This document shows positions 34,579-44,959 of a stretch of DNA of 64,000 nucleotides, piece by piece. The translations under genes and the position numbers were made by a program. Positions within the stretch are counted from its first letter, which is position 1. Each line of letters begins with the position of its first letter. Source of the DNA: Bryum argenteum (lineage: Eukaryota > Streptophyta > Bryopsida > Bryales > Bryaceae); the NCBI GenBank assembly GCA_037043015.1, contig CM073329.1, positions 12,292,648 through 12,356,647 of the forward strand, written 5' to 3'. The notes below the pieces were generated by a model. That model saw only the letters and a program-made list of their open reading frames with translations. It ran no database searches and was not told the DNA's origin.

Positions 34579-35091
34579 CCCTTTAGGGCCGAGCCTGCCA
34601 AATTTGGTCGATTTGTGAGGACCTTGGGGAATAAAAAATTAACAAGGGCTCAGCTGATTTTGAGGGCTAAATGAAAGTGGAGGGCATTGAAAGTGCGAAA
34701 CTAATGAGCCCATGCATAGTGAGTTTGGAGCCCACTTGGCCCCACAATGACAATTGACCTGAAACAAAGTTCATGTGTTCCGTATGGAGGCCGGTCTCAG
34801 CATCATCGTTTCTAAAAAATCAATCTCGTCAATCAAACCGACCAAATGTGCCCTCGTAGAACTGTATGTCATAATACATTCTGAATTTGTGTCAGTCGAA
34901 GCGTCCTCAAAAAAATTTCAATATTGTGATCCATGTGACCCAACGTTAGTGACTTCTGTCTATTGAGGGATCAAGCTGTTGAGATTCCATTGAGGGGATC
35001 CTCGGGGAACTCATTAAATTCTCCACGTTGTAATCCGTAGCTGACTTCAAATACTACCAGATCCAGGAAGGGCGCCCTCGGCCGTAAAGGG
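34579..35091. mobile_element. TTAA-flanked non-autonomous element (copy 1)
   Basis: 513 bp with 15-bp terminal inverted repeats CCCTTTAGGGCCGAG / CTCGGCCGTAAAGGG (one mismatch), flanked by TTAA (34,575-34,578; 35,092-35,095). No coding frame. The bases outside TTAA do not match each other, so TTAA itself is the target duplication. Confidence 0.75.
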
Positions 35092-35159
35092 TTAAATGGT
35101 TAAGCTAATTTGTGAAGAAAAATAAAGTTTTCAGATCACAATAAAGAAAAACAAGTTTT

Positions 35160-35640
35160 TGTATGGGAGAGGGGATGGCTGTGTCGGACTCTGTCATAAA
35201 GAGTGTTGGAGTGTCGGTGAATACGTCCCATGCACCGTGACGTGGGTGAAGCAAACAACATGGTCTCAGAACAAGATGTCGGTGCTCATTGTGATGTTGG
35301 ACCTCATGAGAGGGGACGGGTTGTGTCATAAAGAGTGTCAGAGTGTCGGTGAATACGTCCCATGTAGCTGTGCCATGTCGGTGCTCATTGTGATGTGGTG
35401 GTAGAGATGGGAGGAAAGGATGCTGGAGTGATTTGATTTCTCATGAGAATGTAAGAGAAGTGCAGTGTCGGTTTCCCTGCGAACTTGAACGTCGATTTTC
35501 ATGAGAATGTAAGGAAGTGCAGTGTCGGTTTCTAATTCGTTGGAATGTCGGTGCCTTCGAGAGTACAGTGCTGCAAAAGCTGCCGGTGCTGCCGGTCCTG
35601 TCGGTGCTGCCGGTGATGGGAGGACGGGTTGGTGAGGTTG
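35160..35640. repeat. TGTCGGTG-rich degenerate tandem repeats
   Basis: Two related blocks with GAGTGTCGGTGAATACGTCC (35,208 and 35,340) and two of GAATGTAAG..AAGTGCAGTGTCGGTTTC (35,446 and 35,506). They are followed by CTGCCGGT repeats to about 35,630. Open frames crossing it are repeat artefacts. Confidence 0.7.
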
Positions 35641-35699
35641 GATGTGACTCCAAGGTGAGATCAAGGAAATCCGGTATGCTCTCCTTTTATATAAGAACG

Positions 35700-36100
35700 G
35701 AGGAGCAGGAATGCCAGCATCTCAAAGCAAGTCGTTGGCAATCTCTCATTCAAAATCTTGATGAAAACATGTATTCTTTCGTTTAGTACTATTCCACATT
35801 AATCTTGAATATGAGGTATTATGACTCAAGTCTAAATCCACATGGCCTACAATAAGTCAATTGCAAGATTGTATGGTTGAGAACTTGAGATGTAAATAGC
35901 TTCCCTTCACTTTCATCTACAGCAGATTTTGAATATTTTTATTTCTCAGCTAACAAAAGGTTAAAATGTTTAAAAGTTGATAATTACTGTATTATATAAA
36001 TAATCCTATGACAAGGCGTTGCTATATAGTAACTATGTAAAACTTTACAACCAAACTAAACCTCAATATTGCTAACCTTCAATCCCTAAAGTACAAACCG
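35700..36100. other. Intergenic, AT-rich
   Basis: No feature recognised before the satellite array. Confidence 0.4.
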
Positions 36101-38020
36101 AATCTATTGTCCTTGACCACGTGGCCCTTTGTTTTCTATGAGGTGGCGGGTCCCTAATCAGAGCTTTATTTGCCAAAATGCATGCGATCACTTTAAGGCA
36201 TCTTGGGATTTTATGAGATTTCTACAACTCAAAGAAGACTTGATTTGAGATCCAACTTGATACATTTTTCCAATTCCCAAACAAGGTTAAAGGTTTCATG
36301 GCTTCTCAAAGTTGCCCTTTGTCTTCTAAGGGGATAGCGGGTGTGGGCTAAAACCTTCTTCCACGGCAATGCACGCCATCACTTCAACACATCTTGGGAT
36401 TCTCTGAGATTCCTACAACTCAAAGAAGACTTGAAACGGAATCCAATCCAAAAAAACTTCAACACATTCTGACACAAGATAAGGATTTGATGGCTTGTCA
36501 AAGTTGCTCTAGGTGTGCTAGGGGATGGCATGTCCCAGCTAAGTCCTTAACCAACCACAATGCAATGAAATTTTGTAGAAAAATAGAAGACTTAATCAGG
36601 GATGCAACGAAAAAAATATTGTTTAATTCCAACACCGGATGAAGATTTGGTGGCTTCTCAAAGTTGCTCTAAGTTTTCTAAGTGGATGAGAAGTGCACGC
36701 TGAGGCCTTGTCCCACCACAATGCATGCCATTTCCTCAAGGAATTTAGAGAAGCACTAGAATTTTGTAAACAAAAATAAGACTTAATGTGGAATTTATTA
36801 AAACAAATTTTGTTCAATTCCGACACTGGATGAGGATTTGGTGGCTTCTGAAAGTTGCTCTATGTGTTCTACGGGGATTGCAAGTGCCGGCTGAGGCCAT
36901 GTCCCACCACAATGCATGCCAGTTTTGAGGGCATTTTGGGATGCAAAGAGATCTTAACAACCAAAAGAAGACTTGATGTGGGATGCAACCCAACAAATTC
37001 CGTTCAATAACGACACGGGATGAAGATTTGGTAGCTTCTCAAAGTTGCTCTATGTGTTCTAGGGGATGGCAAGTGCCGGCTGAGGCCTTGTCCCACCACA
37101 ATGCATGCCATTTTTTGAAGGCATTTTGGGATGCAATGAGATCTTAACAACCAAAAGAAGACTTGATGAGGGATGCAACCCAACAAATTTCGTTCAATTC
37201 CAACACCGGATGAAGATTTGGTGGCTTCTCAAAGTTGCTCTAAGTGTTCTAGGGGGATGGCAAGTGCCGGCTGAGGCCTTGTCCCACCACAATGCATGCC
37301 AGTTTTGAGGGCATTTTGGGATGCAAAGAGATCTTAACAACCAAAAGAAGACTTGATGTGGGATGCAACCCAACAAATTCCGTTCAATAACGACACGGGA
37401 TGAAGATTTGGTAGCTTCTCAAAGTTGCTCTATGTGTTCTAGGGGATGGCAAGTGCCGGCTGAGGCCTTGTCCCACCACAATGCATGCCATTTTTTGAAG
37501 GCATTTAGGGATGCAATGAGATCTTAAAAACCAAAAGAAGACTTGATGTGGGATGCAACCCAACAAATTTCGTTCAATTCCGACACCGGATGAAGATTTG
37601 GTGGCTTCTCAAAGTTGCTCTAAGTGTTCTAGGGGGATGGCAAGTGCCGTCTGAGGCCTTGTCCCACCACAATGCATGCCATTTTTTGAAGGCATTTTGG
37701 GATGCAATGAGATCTTAACAACCAAAAGAAGACTTGGTGTGGGATGCAACCCAACAAATTTCGTTCAATTTCGACACCGGATGAAGATTTGATGGCTTCT
37801 CAAAGTTGCTCTAAGTGTTGTAGGGGGATGGCAAGTGCCGGCTGAGGCCTTGTCCCACCACAATGCATGCCATTTTTTGAAGGCATTTAGGGATGCAATG
37901 AGATCTTAAAAACCAAAAGAAGACTTGATGTGGGATGCAACCCAATAAATTTCGTTCAATTCCGACACCGGATGAAGATTTGGTGGCTTCCCAAAGTTGC
38001 TCTATGTTTTCTAAGAGGTG
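36100..38020 (+). repeat. ~190-bp satellite array, forward arm
   Basis: About ten units of a ~190-bp repeat. Clear unit marks 'GATGAAGATTTGGTGGCTTC' occur near 36,638, 36,827, 37,017, 37,207, 37,397, 37,587, 37,777 and 37,967. The units at 36,110-36,470 are strongly diverged. Each holds CTAGGGGGATGGCAAGTGCC, CCCACCACAATGCATGCCA and CCAAAAGAAGACTTGATGTG blocks. Some pairs alternate, suggesting a higher-order dimer. Open frames here repeat with the unit and are not genes. Confidence 0.9.
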
Positions 38021-38500
38021 ATCAGCCGGCGCCGGCATGGGGGTGGTTGGTGCCGGCTTAGGGGTGGTTGGTGCCGGCATAGGGATTGTTGGTGCCGGCA
38101 TAGGGGTGGTTGGAGCTGGCTAGGGGGTGTTTACTTACAACTTTATGGTGGGTACTTCATATTAAGGAATAGATAGTGCCCTCTCTTAGGTGCATGTATG
38201 TTATCCTTATTTGGCACTTACCACCCCCTACTTGTTACTAATCACGCCTAAACTACTCTAACTACCTAATAGAGAGCTCTAATCACCCCTAGTTGGCACA
38301 AAACACCCCCTAGCGGTTACAAAAAGCCCCCTAGTCGGCAAAAAACACCCCCTAGCCGGCACCAAGCGCCCCTATGCCGGCACCAACAACCCCTATGCCG
38401 GCACCAACCACCCCTAAGCCGGCCCCAACCACCCCTAAGCCGGCCCCAACCACCCCCATGCCGGCACCAACCACACCCATGCCGGCGCCGGCTAATCACC
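38020..38500. repeat. Spacer of the inverted satellite with GGTGCCGGC repeats
   Basis: Begins and ends with inverted GC-rich minisatellites (GGTGCCGGCATAGGGGTGGTT on the left, 38,030-38,130; its complement on the right, 38,340-38,490) around about 200 bp of unique sequence. With the flanking arrays it forms one large palindrome. Confidence 0.85.
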
Positions 38501-39265
38501 TCTTAGAAAACATAGAGCAACTTTGGGAAGCCACCAAATCTTCATCCGGTGTCGGAATTGAACGAAATTTGTTGGGTTGCATCCCACATCAAGTCTTCTT
38601 TTGGTTTTTAAGATCTCATTGCATCCCTAAATGCCTTCAAAAAATGGCATGCATTGTGGTGGGACAAGGCCTCAGACGGCACTTGCCATCCCCCTAGAAC
38701 ACTTGGAGCAACTTTGAGAAGCCACCAAATCTTCATCCGGTGTCGGAATTGAACGAAATTTGTTGGGTTGCATCCCACATACAGTCTTCTATTGGTTGTT
38801 AAGATCTCATTGCATCCCAAAATGCCTTCAAAAAATGGCATGCATTGTGGTGGGACAAGGCCTCAGCCGGCACTTGCCATCCCCCTAGAACACTTAGAGC
38901 AACTTTGAGAAGCCACCAAATCTTCATCCGGTGTCGGAATTGAACGAAATTTGTTGGGTTGCATCCCACATCAAGTCTTCTTTTGGTTTTTAAGATCTCA
39001 TTGCATCCCTAAATGCCTTCAAAAAATGGCATGCATTGTGGTGGGACAAGGCCTCAGCCGGCACTTGCCATCCCCCTCGAACACTTGGAGCAACTTTGAG
39101 AAGCCACCAAATCTTCATCCGGTGTCGGAATTGAACGAAATTTGTTGGGTTGCATCCCACACCAAGTCTTCTATTGGTTGTTAAGATCTCATTGCATCCC
39201 AAATTACCCTCCAGAAAATGGCATGCATTGTGCTGGGACAAGGCCTCAGCTGGCAGCGCATCGCA
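38500..39265 (-). repeat. ~190-bp satellite array, inverted arm
   Basis: Four units of the same satellite in reverse orientation (starts near 38,505, 38,705, 38,890, 39,080), less diverged than the far end of the forward arm. The junction with the spacer mirrors the left side. Confidence 0.9.
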
Positions 39266-39329
39266 TTCATCACGATTGGTAAGATCTTGTTTCATTTACG
39301 TTCGACAGTGTTGACAAGTGCTTTTTAGA

Positions 39330-39640
39330 CGCCGGTGCTGGCGGACACCTCTCGGCGCCGGCGGACACCTCTTTAGCTCGAGTGGACCCCTCTCTGTCCT
39401 GGCGGACTCCACCCCGGCGGACACTTCTCTTGCCCCAGCGTGGGCGGACCCCCCGTCGACACCGGCGGACCCCATCAGCGCCGGCCATCACTGCCGGCAC
39501 CGGCTGATACCCCCTTGCGCCGGCGGACCCCTCTCGGCGCCGGCTTTTCCATCCTCGCTGCCGGCGGACTGCTCCCCGGCGCCGGCTCACCGCCTCTCAG
39601 CACCGGCGGACCCTTAATGCTGGCACCATTAGCTCCGCCC
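39330..39640. repeat. GCCGGCGGACC minisatellite
   Basis: Irregular GC-rich units around GCGCCGGCGGACCCCTCTC. An isolated piece (GGTGCCGGCGGACCCCATCC) recurs at 42,893. The large open frames in it are composition artefacts. Confidence 0.75.
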
Positions 39641-39899
39641 CCCTCACCCGCCTTTCCTCGTGCCGGTCCCTTGCAATCATCTACAAGCACCTCATTTCCC
39701 ATCACTTGGTGTTCGTTGTTGTATTTGAGCTTAGGCATGAATTTATATTCCTTTACAGCTATCTGCGTCAGTCAGCAAATAAATCATATCTTCTGACCTT
39801 TTTTGAATTCGATTTATAGATATACATATCCAAGGCCGTTGTTATGGTCAGAGCGCTGCCACCTGGTACTCGACGTCAGCCTATCGACCTCCACATTAA

Positions 39900-40400
39900 G
39901 CTCAATCGGTCAATCTCCATACGCCAGGCGTCAACTTGAATACACAAGATATGTTGTTCAACGCTGTCGACGACCATAATCTTCTTCGCAAGGTGGATGG
40001 AAACCCATGGAGAGGTCCGAATGAGCGCACGGTGTTGTTCTTCAAGCCACTCATTTATGGAATGTGCCCCGAAAGAGGCCTTGTCATGGACTTTGGAGCT
40101 GCAACAGGTAAGCGCTTGCATGCACATGCATTAAAGGTTTGGAACGTGTAAGTGCTTGCTTCCACGTGAATTAATGAGGTGGAATTAATTTCTTTGACTA
40201 TATGATCACAACGATATCCGTAGGCGCATCGGTTCGGGTGCGCTCTCCCTAAACTGCAGTGTGTTGGCACTTGAGGGTGACCGTGAAATTTTCAACGAAC
40301 TCCTTCTACCACTCAGCATTCTAGCGCTCCCGCCGCCAAGCACACCGGACACAGTGAACGCAGAACTTGCCGGCGACAACTCACCAGTCCATGCTGCAAA
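39900..40400 (+). pseudogene. DNA-methylase-like fragment
   Basis: A plus-strand frame reads 'VNLHTPGVNLNTQDMLFNAV', 'DGNPWRGPNERTVLFFKPLI' and 'CPERGLVMDFGAATG' (to 40,107), then a donor GTAAGC. After a ~115-bp intron a frame continues 'GSGALSLNCSVLALEGDREI' (40,230-40,290). Acidic 'VMDFGAATG' followed by a hydrophobic strand and 'ALEGDREIF' resembles the SAM-binding half of N4/N6-type DNA methylases. The intron phases do not fit and a frameshift is needed near 40,235. Whether this is a transposon gene or an expanded plant family is unknown to me. Confidence 0.4.
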
Positions 40401-40499
40401 GCGTGATGGATTTTGTGAGTGGCACTCTGCTTTAATTAGATTTCCATTATGCAATCATTTGGTTCAATATTTTAATCAATGTGTCTCGTTGCTTGTGCA

Positions 40500-40702
40500 A
40501 TTTAGTGAGTGTATCTGACACATTCTCTAAGCTGCCAATTAGCCCTCCAGTATCGTTTAGGCTTCCTTCATACGCTGAAGGCCTTGCAGACGCCTTTGCT
40601 ACTGTTCTATCAGACTCCTCCCCGGATATTGTCCCCTCACGTCGGTACCATCCGGGAGTGAAGCGTTACTTAGACTTAAGTGCCTCGAAATCAGATTCAT
40701 GA
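40500..40702 (+). pseudogene. Possible 3' exon of the methylase-like gene
   Basis: A plus-strand frame 'LPISPPVSFRLPSYAEGLAD' .. 'VPSRRYHPGVKRYLDL' ends at a stop at 40,700, with codon usage like the preceding fragment. Likely the carboxy end of the same broken gene. No family recognised. Confidence 0.25.
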
Positions 40703-40969
40703 GGTCACTGAGTTTGTGTTATTCGTCATAACTTTGGCCATCTATATTTTCATTATTATTTCGTTATGCACTAAATCTCAAATCAGCTCATATTGGTGTG
40801 ATTTTAAGTTCACATCTTTGTGTGACAGTCATCCTCTACCACCGATGCGAAGAAGTTCAAAATTATCTATTTCTACTACAAAGGCATTGCACAAGCAAGT
40901 CGAGTTACACGCGGTAGACGTCATTAATCGAATCATGCTAGCACTAGGTTAGAAGCAGCAGTGGATGTT

Positions 40970-41900
40970 ATTTAGATATCATCATTGCTGACAATGCACA
41001 CTCATGTTTTCCGGAGGGAATTTGTGAACGACATAGCAAATTCAATGCTACATTCACATGATAGTTGTAAATTATATATCGATTATTATGGATCATGCTT
41101 GTGTGTACATTCCAAAAAAGCACCGTGACTCCCGAGCACGATCTGGTTACTGCATCCTGCTCCGCCCAATGCATCCTGATCCATCCACTGTGGTCCAAGG
41201 CCACGCACGCTGGGACCCTTATATATCGACTTCCGAGAATCCGCGCTTCCTCTGAGCTAGGGTTGCGCGTCCCGGCGCGCCGTAGCTTTAGAAGTCCCGT
41301 GCGCACCCTAAGTTCCGCCGTGTTTCGAATCGCGGCTCCCGCTGTCTCCCGAGTCCCGTTGTGTCTTGACTCCGGCGCCGGCTGTGTCCCGTAAACCGAC
41401 TCCCACTGTGTGCCGAGTACCGACACCCGCAGTGTCCCGAGTCCCGTGAGTGCAAAGTGAGGGTCACGAGTCGCGGCATTCGTTTCACAACTCGTACCAC
41501 AAATCAAGCATCGCTGTGTTCGAGGAAACCAATGCATCATGCATCGCTGTGCACAACACAATAGACTGTTTCGGTCCTATTATTCATACATTTCTTTTCG
41601 TTTACTCTGTGCACACTTCCAGATATCTACAAACAGAGGATGGGGAAAAAATTGTTGAAGAAAAATCTTTACAAATTACACCCTCAAGGGAAAATCAGTT
41701 AAAATTAGTTGCTTCATTTCTCTCAAGAAAACATTCAATTCCAGGCACATTCAAACCGTGGTGAAATAGTCTACAAAGGTGATCAGCAGCCTTGTTGCAA
41801 TTACATTGCACCATCGAATCCAAAATTAGCTCACACAGAAGTTCATCCTCTATCTATTGTTTATAACCATTTAATAATGCTAGAATTTGTTCAACTTGAG
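40970..41900. other. Intergenic with degenerate CCCGAGTCCC repeats
   Basis: GC-rich irregular repeats GTCCCGAGTCCCG(T/A)GTG (41,270-41,450) in otherwise AT-rich DNA. No gene recognised. Confidence 0.45.
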
Positions 41901-41912
41901 CAATCCTTTGAA

Positions 41913-42060
41913 TCAATGAAAGTATTCATTGTTGAACTCCGCCTCCAGTATGAGCCTTGATATATGCTCTGGGTTGCAAGCGAAGCAAGCCCAACACAAC
42001 TCGTCCACCATGTCCTTTTCAATGGAGTCGTCTCCCCAAGGCGAATAATAACTCAGGTAG
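41913..42060 (-). pseudogene. Partial duplicate of the ADD zinc-finger exon
   Basis: Minus strand repeats the 3' half of the exon at 42,362-42,574: GDDSIEKDMVDELCWACFAC NPEHIS.LILEAEFNN. The upstream half (CSWCGQ..) is missing or scrambled. It lies 420 bp from the first copy in the same orientation, a tandem partial duplication. Confidence 0.6.
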
Positions 42061-42361
42061 TCGCGTAAGCCCGTCGAGACACAGGAAGCGAGTGTTGTTG
42101 CAGCGAGTCCCAACCAAGTGTGACACGTGGTGCTGCAATGGTTTCAGGATAGTCTTGCATCAGAAGAGAGTCTGCCAACTCTCACCACTACGTGTTCCGG
42201 CGTGCCGTGTCCAGGCTCGGAGTGTTTCGTGGTGGTGTGAAGGAGAGAAAACTTCCTGCGAAGTGATAACGGAATGAGTACACAGGAGAGTAACGCCAGC
42301 CTCGCTCGAACTCGGGCCACTCAACGCCCTAAACCTTAAACTCTAAACTACAATTAGAGTA

Positions 42362-42770
42362 TTAGTTGTTGAACTCCGCCTCCAGTATGAGCCCCGATAT
42401 ATGCTCTGGGTTGCAAAGGAAGCAAGCCCAACACAAGTCGTCCACCATGTCTTCTTCAATGGTGTCGTCACCATAGTTTCGAATGATAAAAGCCGCGCAC
42501 CAGCTTAATTCGCAGCAGCTACACTCGGTGAGGTCTTCAGTCTGTCCACACCAAGAGCATGTAGCCATCTCCACCGCCTACAGAGAGTCCCACCTACTCA
42601 GCACCGACTGTGGCAGATTGATTGACCTCCAACTTCACAATTCAATGCTGCAGAAACGCCACACATCCCACACACATTATAACATGCAACTCTGGATGAT
42701 AATCGACCTCCTCCAAGCTCTCTATAGTCTCTCCGCAAGCGGTGCAAATCAGTGTCTTCTTCGCCATCAG
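42362..42770 (-). CDS. ADD-type zinc finger protein (ATRX/DNMT3-like domain)
   Basis: Minus strand: ATG at about 42,768 reads MAKKTLICTACGETIESLEE then VDYHPELHVIMCVGCVAFL. After an apparent intron (acceptor CTGTAG at about 42,581) a second block reads MATCSWCGQTEDLTECSCCE, LSWCAAFIIRNYGD, and MVDDLCWACFLCNPEHI, ending in LEAEFNN and a stop. The C-x2-C .. HP.L.V..C..C module followed by C.WC....L..C..C...FC..C..R..G......W.C..C.PE is the layout of the ADD domain (GATA-like finger plus PHD-like finger) that reads the histone H3 tail. No in-frame donor is evident before a TGA after FLQH, so the gene may be broken. Nothing beyond the ADD domain is visible. Confidence 0.55.
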
Positions 42771-42884
42771 CATCATCTGCACCTGCGAGCACAAATTCCA
42801 ATGGAGAAGCGAATAAATCGTCGATTGCTAAACATCCTCGAGCGATTAAGAATAATAATCTTGACACTACACATATCATCTCAC

Positions 42885-43310
42885 CCCATCAGGTGCCGGC
42901 GGACCCCATCCTGGCGGCAAAGTGATAACGGACTGAGTTCACAATAGAACAAGACTGGCCGCGCTCGAACTCGGGCTACTCATCGCCCTTAACCCTGAAT
43001 TACTCCGCTAACACTCGCCGCGTCGTGCCGTATTAGACGCCCTACTTTTAAATAATATAATGATGACGTCAGCCCTAATTTAGTTACTCCTAGTTATATT
43101 GTTATGATCGTAATACTCCACAACTATTACAGCCTAAACCCCATATCCATAAAACCATTCCTTGGATTCTTGATATTTAGTTTCCATCCCCCACACGGTT
43201 ATAGGATTTTTCACGGATTTACACACCACATGTTCACCTTTTTTTCCAAATTTAGGATTGATAGAGAGTACTTTGCACACTCCTAAGTGTCCAAAAAATT
43301 TCAAAAAATT
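42885..43310. other. Intergenic
   Basis: Repeats of a block also present near 42,260 (AAGTGATAACGGA(A/C)TGAGT.. CTCGAACTCGGGC(C/T)ACTCA at 42,260-42,330 and 42,910-42,980), part of the same local duplication as the ADD exon. No gene recognised. Confidence 0.5.
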
Positions 43311-43400
43311 TGCTCACCGCTGGTTTAAAATCTGCTCATCGCTCACTGCTCACGGCTCGCTGCTCGCACAACTGCAATCCTGGGCAGAAAACCAGAAGAA
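43310..43400 (-). repeat. Inverted TGAGC-type repeat
   Basis: GCTCATCGCTCACTGCTCAC and AAAATCTGCTC mirror the repeat at 34,380-34,440 in opposite orientation. About 9 kb of repeat-rich DNA lies between. Confidence 0.65.
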
Positions 43401-43664
43401 CGGTGAGACCGTAATGGCTTTGTCTTGACAAAATGAGGTACATAATTAATAGTTTTTTCTTTTAAATGTTCAGTTGCTATGTTATGGACTTCTCAAAAAA
43501 TTTATAATCTAATTTTTTAAATTTTGGATGTCTTTATCTCTAAAGGAGAAGCTCTATAGTGACCCCCACGGCCACATCTTAAATTTGTGTACAAAATTTT
43601 TAGAAATTTATTTTTCAAATTCCAACGGTTTGATCTGGTTTAATTAAAATATCTATATTACAAT

Positions 43665-44660
43665 ACAGGAGGCTTTGTCTCATACGACGGTTCCGCGCTG
43701 GAATCCGTCGTCGAGACTTGCCTCCTGTATCCACACTTCGCGCTCAACCGCTCAACCGCTCAACCAACCGCTCAATCAAGCACCGTCAAGGATTATTGGT
43801 GCACACCGACGTCCGCGAACTGTGTGGACAACGCACAGACGGCACCGCCATAGCTTTTGTTCAGGTCCTTTTACACTGGAATCAGCATCCATAAGTTGCT
43901 CGATGTTTATTTTTTTGTTTGTCTATTTTTTTGTAGAAATGGTAGCTCTTTTGGGTATTTTGGTAGCGCTTTTCATATAACGACAGACAGGGTAGCGCTT
44001 TTTTATATACTAGAAAACTGTATTTTCTGCATTTCATGCACAGACTTATGAGTTGAATTATGAGCTCTCAACATTCCTGTATGGCAGGTATGTGCAAAGT
44101 CTGCTGTGAGCTGAAGTATCAATTGGCACAAAACTCAAATGTCTTTTTGTGGGGGATGGATGCTGGAATATTTTTTGTGAATTTTGTGGACTTGTTACAG
44201 ATCTGCCAAGAAAAAGTGGAGTAAAGCCCTCAGGGTAGAGGATGTTTTCCCTTGAAATTGCTTACACTTATTGAGTGTGGAGTGACATGTTTGTTTTTGC
44301 TGCTGGTTTAACGAATGATGCAAACAGTTTGTATGAGAATTTGGAGTATTGGAGTTGACATGATGTTCATGGCTTTGGGTGCAGAAGCGTGTAGACGGAT
44401 CAGAAGTAGCTAAATTTAGTTTAGCTACTGATGTGTATGTTACATCAAGGATAGCATCTTGGATTATAGGGCCTTTTGATGAAGACAATGACATTTCGTC
44501 CACCGATTATGAGATATACACTCATGGCCTACGGTTGCTCAGTAGTGAACCTGCAAACGAACGTTATACTGATACCCTTTTACAAAGAGTAAAGGGATTT
44601 CAACGATCAATACCCATTTTGAGGAATGATCCAATGGAATGTTATCGTAAAATCAAATAG
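43665..44660 (+). other. Region with an unidentified carboxy-terminal-like frame
   Basis: CAGGAGGC..GCCTCCTG (43,666-43,726) forms a ~60-bp stem-loop, followed by tandem CAACCGCTCAAC. Further on, an open frame at 44,383-44,660 ('RVDGSEVAKFSLATDVYVTS', 'RIASWIIGPFDEDNDISSTD', 'LLQRVKGFQRSIPILRND') looks protein-like but matches no family I know. It begins after an AG and may be a last exon of a transposon gene. Confidence 0.3.
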
Positions 44661-44959
44661 AGACCATGTTTGAGACCACTGATGTATATTTTATTATTCT
44701 AAATATATGAATTCGATATGTATTTTTTAATATTTTCTGTATCAACTTATTTGAAGTTTATGAATGTTTTATAGCTTTAGGCAATCCAAGTTGAACGTGC
44801 TCAACGGCACGGGTCCCACTAGTATAACTACAATGTACAATTCTTTATGCAAGAACTAAAAACATCCTACATTACTTGTATAAAATGAAAGGACAAGCTA
44901 CAAAATGACTTTACAACGTAAATATGCAATGTCTAAGCAATTCAAATTACTACCACCAA

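Noticed and set aside
36600-39260. Possible CRISPR-like array
   Set aside because: The whole 190-bp unit is tandem repeated, with no unique spacers, in a plant nuclear context.
36394-39295. Series of 60-100 codon frames with recurring CIPHQVFFW-type sequences
   Set aside because: They repeat with the 190-bp satellite unit on both arms and are not genes.
39318-39796. Pro/Ala-rich frames of about 100 codons on both strands
   Set aside because: Generated by the GCCGGCGGACC minisatellite; all frames are open because of base composition.
41058-41561. Overlapping 65-197 codon frames
   Set aside because: They cross degenerate CCCGAGTCCC repeats with no domain features on either strand.
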